From Nocardioides sp. Root140 (GTDB lineage Bacteria > Actinomycetota > Actinomycetes > Propionibacteriales > Nocardioidaceae): DNA of 64,000 bases. Below, piece by piece: positions 59,338 through 64,000 of this stretch. The stretch is from assembly GCF_001426745.1 (NCBI RefSeq), contig NZ_LMFI01000001.1:968000-1031999 (forward strand), in the 5' to 3' direction. The first letter of the stretch is position 1; the number at the start of each line of letters is the position of its first letter. The notes under the pieces are model-generated. The model did not search any database, was not told where the DNA came from, and saw nothing but the letters and a program-made list of their open reading frames with translations. The translations under genes and the position numbers were made by a program.

Positions 59338-60099
59338 GTGCCAGAAGAACTCCAGATCAGCCGGGGTGACGGCGTCGTCACCGTCACCTTCAACCGCCCG
59401 GAGCGCCACAACGCCTTCACCACGGCGATGTACGCAGGTCTCCGTGACCTGTGCAGCGAGCTGCGCCAGGACACCTCGGTCAAGGTGCTCGTGCTCCGCG
59501 GTGCCGGTGGCCGCGCGTTCGCCGCGGGCAACGAGATCTCCGACTTCGTGAACGCCGACGCGGTGGCCTACGAGACCTGGATCCGCGAGCTGCTCCAGGC
59601 GCTCTTCGAGCTGCCGCAGGTCACGATCGCCGCGGTCGAGGGCGTCTGCGTCGGTGGCGGACTGGCCGTGGCCACACACTGCGACCTCCGCATCGCCACC
59701 CCGGGGTCGCGTTTCGGCTACCCGATCGCCCGCACCCTCGGCAACGCCCTGTCGGCACCGATCGTCTATCGCTGCTCGTCGGTCTTCGGGGAGTCGCTGA
59801 CCCGGGAGATGCTGCTCGCCTCGCGCCTCGTCGACGCCGACCGGGCGTACGCCGTGGGCGCGGTGATGTCGGTCACTGACGACCTGGACGCCGAGCTGTC
59901 CAGCCTGGTCGACGGCATCGGCAAGGCCTCCGGGGTCACGCTGCGCACCACGAAGGCCCAGCTGACCGCTCGCGCCGAGACCCTCGAAGCAGCGCCGTCG
60001 GATGACGACGACGTGCTCCGAGAGGTCTACACCGGCAGTGACTTCGCCGAGGGCGTGCGGGCGTTCCTGGCGAAGGAGAAGCCGGCCTTCAAGGCCTGA
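59338..60099 (+). CDS. Crotonase-family protein lacking both hydratase glutamates
   Basis: The 253-residue protein has the enoyl-CoA hydratase/isomerase fold: VTVTFNRPERHNAFTTAM, the oxyanion segment RAFAAGNEISDF, and GGGLAVATHCDLRIATPGSRFG. At the positions of the two catalytic glutamates of rat enoyl-CoA hydratase (GGGCE and GQPE) it has Ala110 and Ile130, so ordinary hydration is unlikely. It may be a hydrolase, isomerase or lyase of the superfamily, possibly in steroid or acyl-CoA degradation. The start GTG 59338 gives a normal N-terminus. Confidence 0.82.
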   Translation: MPEELQISRGDGVVTVTFNRPERHNAFTTAMYAGLRDLCSELRQDTSVKVLVLRGAGGRAFAAGNEISDFVNADAVAYETWIRELLQALFELPQVTIAAVEGVCVGGGLAVATHCDLRIATPGSRFGYPIARTLGNALSAPIVYRCSSVFGESLTREMLLASRLVDADRAYAVGAVMSVTDDLDAELSSLVDGIGKASGVTLRTTKAQLTARAETLEAAPSDDDDVLREVYTGSDFAEGVRAFLAKEKPAFKA

Positions 60100-60160
60100 C
60101 CTGTCGCCAGTTCATATCGACCCGTCGCCAGTTCCGATCGACCCGTCGTGAAGTTCACGA
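60099..60160. repeat. 21 bp tandem repeats between convergent genes
   Basis: ACCTGTCGCCAGTTCATATCG (60099), ACCCGTCGCCAGTTCCGATCG (60120) and a degenerate ACCCGTCGTGAAGTTCACGA (60141) follow one another with a 21 bp period. The third copy is also the left arm of a terminator-like hairpin. Confidence 0.75.
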
Positions 60161-60167
60161 CGGGTCG
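60139..60167. terminator. Bidirectional terminator-like hairpin
   Basis: CGACCCGTCGTGAA (60139-60152) and TTCACGACGGGTCG (60154-60167) are perfect inverted copies separated by one base. The position between the stops of the crotonase gene and the convergent CoA-ester lyase suits a shared terminator, although no T-run is present on either side. Confidence 0.6.
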
Positions 60168-60173
60168 ACCCAG

Positions 60174-61040
60174 TCAGGCGTCGAGGGCGCTGATCGCCTC
60201 GGCGATCGAGAGGGTGCGCTGGGCGGACTCGACGTGCAGGTTCTCGACCATCTTGCCGTTGTAGGTCACGACGCCGGCGCCCTTGCCGTCCTCGAACGCC
60301 TGGATCAGGCCACGCGCGTCCTCGATCGCCTGCTCCGACGGGGCGAACGCCTCGTTGGCGCCGGCGACCTGGCCGGGGTGGATCAGCGTCTTGCCGTCGA
60401 AGCCCATCTCGCGGCCCTGCTGGCACTCGGCCAGGAAGCCCTCGGTGTTCTTCACGTCGTTGTAGACGCCGTCGATCACCGCGATGCCGGCGGCCCGGCC
60501 GGCGAGGAGGGCGGTGTGCAGGCTGGGCAGGATCGGCGCGCGGCCGGGCACGTGCTCGGCGTAGAGCTCCTTGACCAGGTCGTTGGTGCCGAGCACGAAC
60601 GCACCGAGACGCTCGGAGGCGCGGGCGATCGAGAGGGCGTCGAGGATCGCGATCGGGGTCTCGACCATGGCCCACAGCTTGGTGTGCTCCGGGGCGCCGG
60701 CCTTCTCCATCGCGGCGACGAGCTGCTTGACCTCGTCGGCCGAGTTGACCTTGGGCACGACGATGGCGGCCGGTCCGGCCTGCGAGGCGGCGACGATGTC
60801 GGCGTCGTGCCACTCGGTGCCGATGCCGTTGACCCGGATGGTGACCGTACGGCGGCCGTACTCACCGCTCGACGCAGCGGCCGCGGCGGACTCGCGCGCG
60901 GCCGGCTTGGCATCGGGGGCGACCGCGTCCTCGAGGTCGAGGATGAGGCCGTCACAGGCGATCGACTTGGCCTTCTCGAGGGCCCGCTCGTTGGAGCTGG
61001 GCATGTAGAGGACCGAGCGCAGCGGGGTGAACTCAGTCAT
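60174..61040 (-). CDS. HpcH/HpaI aldolase/citrate-lyase family protein (CitE-like, shorter)
   Basis: The 288-residue TIM-barrel lyase has the CitE-like landmarks LRSVLYMPSSNERALEKA, DGLILDLEDAVAPDAK, VRVNG-like TIRVNGIGTEWHDAD, WAMVETPIAILDA and DGKTLIHPGQVAGAN. Relatives act as malyl-CoA, citramalyl-CoA or beta-methylmalyl-CoA lyases or thioesterases. It lies 1 bp downstream of a longer paralogue and is certainly cotranscribed with it. Confidence 0.9.
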   Translation of the reverse strand: MTEFTPLRSVLYMPSSNERALEKAKSIACDGLILDLEDAVAPDAKPAARESAAAAASSGEYGRRTVTIRVNGIGTEWHDADIVAASQAGPAAIVVPKVNSADEVKQLVAAMEKAGAPEHTKLWAMVETPIAILDALSIARASERLGAFVLGTNDLVKELYAEHVPGRAPILPSLHTALLAGRAAGIAVIDGVYNDVKNTEGFLAECQQGREMGFDGKTLIHPGQVAGANEAFAPSEQAIEDARGLIQAFEDGKGAGVVTYNGKMVENLHVESAQRTLSIAEAISALDA

Positions 61041-61041
61041 G

Positions 61042-62136
61042 TCAGGCCTCCACGGAGATCGCGTCGTACTGCTTCTTGAGCTCGGGGTCGATGGCGGCCA
61101 GTTCCTCGGCCAGGGCGACCATCACCTTGCACTGCTTGACGGAGGCGTCGTCCTCCATCTTGCCGTCGAGCATCACCGCACCGGTGCCGTCGCCCATGGC
61201 CGCGATGACGCGACGTGCGTGGGTGACGTCCTCGACACTGGGGGAGAAGACCTTGTTCGCAATCGCGATCTGCTTGGGGTGCAGCGACCAGGCGCCGACA
61301 CAGCCGAGCAGGAACGCGTTGCGGAACTGGTCCTCGCAGCCGACCACGTCGGCGATGTCGCCGAAGGGGCCGTAGTACGGGAAGATCCCGTGCATTGCGC
61401 AGGCGTCGACCATGCGGGCGATCGTGTAGTGCCACAGGTCCTGCTGGTACGTCGGACGCGGGGCGTCGATCTGGCTGTTGCCCTCGGCGTCACGCGGGGC
61501 GTCCTCGCGCACGAGGTAGCCGGGGTGGCCGCCGCCGACACGCGTGGTCTTCATCCGACGGTCCGCGGCCAGGTCGGCCGGGCCGAGCGAGAGGCCCTGC
61601 ATGCGCGGCGAGGCGGCGCAGATCTCCTCGACGTTCGCCACCCCGCGGGCGGTCTCGAGGATCGCGTGCACCTGGAGCGGCTTGGTGATGCCGGCCTTGG
61701 CCTCGAGCTGGGCCAGGATCCGGTCGATGTAGTGGATGTCCTCGGCGCCCTGCACCTTCGGGACCATGATCACGTCGAGCTTGTCGCCGATCGCGGGGAC
61801 CAGCGTGGTCAGGTCGTCGAGCACCCAGGGGGAGTCGAGGGAGTTGATCCGGGTCCAGAACTGGGTCGGCCCACTGGCTGAACCAAGATTGGCAACCTCC
61901 TGGCCGATCTTCACGAGGCCGTTGCGGGCCTTCTCCTTGTTCTCGGCCTTGACCGCGTCCTCGAGGTTGCCGAGGAGGACGTCGGTGGTGCCGACCATCG
62001 CGGGCACCTTCGCCGCCATCTTCTCGTTGCCGGGGTCGAAGAAGTGGATCGCCCTCGACGGGCGGGCCGGCATCTCACGCAGCGGCGCGGGTGCACCGAC
62101 GGCGAGGGGGGCGAAGAAGTCCTTGGCGGTTCGCAA
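61042..62136 (-). CDS. HpcH/HpaI aldolase/citrate-lyase family protein (longer paralogue)
   Basis: The 364-residue protein belongs to the same fold: AIHFFDPGNEKMAAKVPAM, VLLGNLEDAVKAENKEKA, LDVIMVPKVQGAEDI, LQVHAILETARGVANVEE and WSLHPKQIAIAN. It has an insertion with HPGYLVREDAPRDAE not found in the shorter paralogue. The start is taken as TTG 62136, because GAGGAG lies 9 bp upstream; a frame continues to 62238 without homology. It resembles malyl-CoA lyases, but the substrate cannot be read from the sequence. Confidence 0.88.
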   Translation of the reverse strand: MRTAKDFFAPLAVGAPAPLREMPARPSRAIHFFDPGNEKMAAKVPAMVGTTDVLLGNLEDAVKAENKEKARNGLVKIGQEVANLGSASGPTQFWTRINSLDSPWVLDDLTTLVPAIGDKLDVIMVPKVQGAEDIHYIDRILAQLEAKAGITKPLQVHAILETARGVANVEEICAASPRMQGLSLGPADLAADRRMKTTRVGGGHPGYLVREDAPRDAEGNSQIDAPRPTYQQDLWHYTIARMVDACAMHGIFPYYGPFGDIADVVGCEDQFRNAFLLGCVGAWSLHPKQIAIANKVFSPSVEDVTHARRVIAAMGDGTGAVMLDGKMEDDASVKQCKVMVALAEELAAIDPELKKQYDAISVEA

Positions 62137-62308
62137 CGATCTGCTCCTCAGTGTGCGGGCACGCCCAGAGGGACGGCGTACCGGATTCACCGGCGAACCT
62201 AGCAGGGCTGCAGGCCGGGTCGTCATGACCGGCGTCACGCGAGACGGTCGTCGCGTCTAAGGCATCTGCCCGATGCAACCAACTACCTCAGACGGTCACT
62301 CTCGATGA

Positions 62309-62542
62309 GTGACGTCGCCGCCCTGCACCCAGTCTCCCCACCTGTTCTTCGCCGAGCACCCGGCTGCTCTCGACCGCGCCAGGCAGCTGTGCGCACAGTG
62401 CCCCCTGGCGCTGGAGTGCCTGACCGGGGCCCTCGAGCGGGGCGAGCCGTACGGCGTCTGGGGCGGCCAGATCGTGATCGACGGTGCCGTCGTGGCGCAC
62501 AAGCGCGGCCGAGGCCGCCCGCGCAAGGACGAGGCGGCCTGA
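62309..62542 (+). CDS. whiB7: WhiB7-like iron-sulfur transcription factor
   Basis: The 77-residue protein has the four WhiB cysteines (C6, C28, C31, C37), the turn EPYGVWGG (46-53) and a C-terminal AT-hook KRGRGRPRK (65-73), the combination seen in WhiB7, the activator of intrinsic antibiotic resistance in actinobacteria. GTG 62309 is the only start possible near the first cysteine: an in-frame TGA lies directly before it at 62306. The N-terminus is very short. The divergent lyase gene leaves about 170 bp upstream. Confidence 0.88.
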   Translation: MTSPPCTQSPHLFFAEHPAALDRARQLCAQCPLALECLTGALERGEPYGVWGGQIVIDGAVVAHKRGRGRPRKDEAA

Positions 62543-62554
62543 CCCGCCTCGGCC

Positions 62555-63028
62555 TCAGCCGGCGTAGGTGTACTGCGGCCGGTTCGCGCTCGCCCTCGCG
62601 ACGATCGCGGTGACCAGGGTCGCCACCCAGCCGGCGACCGTGAGGAAGGCGAAGGCAGCGGCGAGCTGGCCGCTGAGGTCGATCAGCCGGTCTGAGTGGC
62701 CGAAGACCTGGGTGAGGAACGACAGCTCACTCTCCTCGCTGTCGCCGAAGTCGGGCAGGAACAGCCCGAAGCCGGCGAGGCCGACCCACATGGCCACGTG
62801 CGCGATCGACTGGGCGCTGGTGAAGCGGCGCGGACGCGTCGCGACGGTGTAGGCCACGACGTTCGAGATGATCAGGGCCACCACCACGAACGGACCCACG
62901 AGCAGCGGCAGGATCAGCAGGAACCAGCCGCCGACGCCGAAGAGCACCCGGCCGGCCCACGCCCAGAACAGGAGGGCGATGGTCAGGGGGAGGTTGGCGA
63001 AGAACAGGAACCGTCCGAAACTCTGCAT
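62555..63028 (-). CDS. Four-helix membrane protein, unknown
   Basis: The 157-residue protein has about four hydrophobic segments, for example FLFFANLPLTIALLFWAWAG, GWFLLILPLLVGPFVVVALIIS, AHVAMWVGLAGFGLFLP and AFAFLTVAGWVATLVTAIVA. No family was recognised. It converges with the whiB7-like gene (12 bp apart) and is divergent from the acetyltransferase gene. Confidence 0.75.
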   Translation of the reverse strand: MQSFGRFLFFANLPLTIALLFWAWAGRVLFGVGGWFLLILPLLVGPFVVVALIISNVVAYTVATRPRRFTSAQSIAHVAMWVGLAGFGLFLPDFGDSEESELSFLTQVFGHSDRLIDLSGQLAAAFAFLTVAGWVATLVTAIVARASANRPQYTYAG

Positions 63029-63148
63029 GCCCCCATCCTGTCCGGTCGGCGCGTGGTTCGAACCCGGTACGCGTACTCATCCTTGCCAGGAGGATCGTCG
63101 CCGGAAAACCCGTGGCGCCGAGGGCCCCGGCAGAGGATCGTCAACGCC

Positions 63149-64000
63149 ATGGAGATCACGCAGTTCGGCCCTGACGACAGGGTCCCGCTCCAGGGCATGG
63201 TCGACGTCGCGAACGCCACGATCGCGGTCGACGCGCCCTGGTCGCACCCCGCCACCATGACGTCGTACGACGGGATGCTGCGCAACGGCTGGGACGGCGA
63301 ACCGTCGGTGCCGTTCCTGGCGACGGTCGAGGGTCTGCCCGTTGCCCACGCGACGTACGGCACGAGCGAGTGGGACAACCTCGAGCTCGCCTGGGTGGGC
63401 GTCGAGGTGCACCCGGCGCACCGCCGCCGGGGCCACGGCACCGCCCTGTTGGAGTTCCTGCTCGACCGGGCTCGGGCGGAGGGGCGCACCAGCGTCGGCT
63501 CCGACGCCTGGGAGTCCGAGGCGGCACGGGCGTTCACCGCGCGCCACGGCCTCGAGCAGAAGTCGCAGGCAATCAACCGTCGCCAGGTGCTGGCCGACGT
63601 CGACTGGAACGTCGTCCGGGGCCTGCACGACCACGCCGGGGCCGGGGCCGCCGACTACGAGCTCGTCCGCCGCATCGGGTTCACACCCGACGACGAGCTC
63701 GACAAGCTGGCCGAGATGACCGCGGCCATCAACGACGCTCCGACCGATGACCTCGAGATCGAGGACGAGGTCTTCACCGGCGAGCGGGTGCGCAACTACG
63801 AGCACGCCCAGCTCAGCAGCGGCGGCCGTCTCCGTCGCCTGATGGTGCGCAACCGGACGACGGGCGAGCTGGCGGGACAGTCGGTGGTGGTCGTGGAGTC
63901 CGAGCGACCGTGGATCGGTCACCAGCACGACACCTCGGTGGTGCGCGCCCATCGGGGCCATCGGCTCGGACTGGTGTTGAAGTCGGCGATGCTCCTGTGG
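63149..64000 (+). CDS. Two-domain GNAT acetyltransferase, 3' partial
   Basis: The frame from ATG 63149 stays open to the last base of the window (284 codons) and has no stop, so the gene continues beyond it. The first GNAT domain has the acetyl-CoA site VHPAHRRRGHGTALLEFLL; the second, after about 150 residues, has VVRAHRGHRLGLVLKSAMLLW. Two tandem GNAT domains recall mycothiol synthase and related enzymes, but the identity is uncertain. The gene starts 120 bp from the divergent membrane protein gene. Confidence 0.85.
   Translation, partial: MEITQFGPDDRVPLQGMVDVANATIAVDAPWSHPATMTSYDGMLRNGWDGEPSVPFLATVEGLPVAHATYGTSEWDNLELAWVGVEVHPAHRRRGHGTALLEFLLDRARAEGRTSVGSDAWESEAARAFTARHGLEQKSQAINRRQVLADVDWNVVRGLHDHAGAGAADYELVRRIGFTPDDELDKLAEMTAAINDAPTDDLEIEDEVFTGERVRNYEHAQLSSGGRLRRLMVRNRTTGELAGQSVVVVESERPWIGHQHDTSVVRAHRGHRLGLVLKSAMLLW

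Overview
The window is a 64 kb piece of a high-GC actinobacterial chromosome. It carries hallmark actinobacterial genes (mihF, a helicase-dead priA, garA, ftsR, a whiB7-like gene) and KstR-type steroid-catabolism genes. Codon use, the frequent GTACG words and the gene order suggest Nocardioidaceae (Nocardioides-like); that is inference from gene content, not a phylogenetic result. Almost all of it is tightly packed coding sequence with many 1-8 bp start/stop overlaps. No tRNA, rRNA, CRISPR array or intact insertion sequence was seen.

Layout. 1-11.2 kb: pyrimidine operon pyrR(partial)-pyrB-pyrC-carA-carB-pyrD-pyrK-second dihydroorotate dehydrogenase-pyrF-lipoprotein. 11.2-20.8 kb: housekeeping run mihF-gmk-rpoZ-coaBC-metK-priA-def-fmt-yjbR-like-rsmB. 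20.8-25.5 kb: SigE-type ECF sigma factor with a membrane partner, a LigD-type polymerase facing an ATP-dependent DNA ligase, and a secreted DUF4232 protein. 25.5-28.5 kb: a cysteine-rich HTH regulator divergent from a DoxX-like/folE/FAD-reductase operon. 28.5-34.8 kb: an ion permease, a cytosolic B12-binding-fold protein, fused isobutyryl-CoA mutase icmF and two small membrane proteins. 34.9-37.4 kb: two CNNM/CBS membrane proteins. 37.3-46.4 kb: a block syntenic with Mycobacterium tuberculosis Rv1822-Rv1832 (phosphatidyltransferase, DUF881, sbp, DUF881, gcvH, garA, ftsR, DUF151, merR, gcvP), with a glycine riboswitch before gcvP. 46.4-51.95 kb: accessory genes (serine hydrolase, acetyltransferase, DUF222-HNH protein, P-loop kinase, methyltransferase, TOPRIM protein). 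51.9-60.1 kb: steroid ring degradation (MaoC hydratase, kstD, hsaA-hsaD-hsaC-hsaB), an HTH-less TetR-like protein and a crotonase. 60.1-62.1 kb: two CoA-ester lyases. 62.3-64 kb: whiB7-like gene, a membrane protein and a partial two-domain acetyltransferase.

How it works together. The first block makes UMP and feeds gmk, RNA polymerase omega, CoA and SAM synthesis. The steroid genes give the successive steps from delta-1 dehydrogenation to ring A hydroxylation, meta-cleavage and hydrolysis, and both promoters carry KstR-like boxes. IcmF sits beside a cobalamin-binding-type protein and behind a striking tandem palindromic operator. GarA, FtsR and the second MerR protein share a segment with two related long inverted repeats that may be their operators.

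The least ordinary signals are the second dihydroorotate dehydrogenase lacking the catalytic cysteine, an out-of-frame 20 bp repeat inside pyrD, the four-copy 17 bp repeat giving stops in all six frames at 20.8 kb, the tandem icmF operator, the cysteine-cluster regulator/pterin/reductase operon, the HTH-less TetR protein and the crotonase without either catalytic glutamate.
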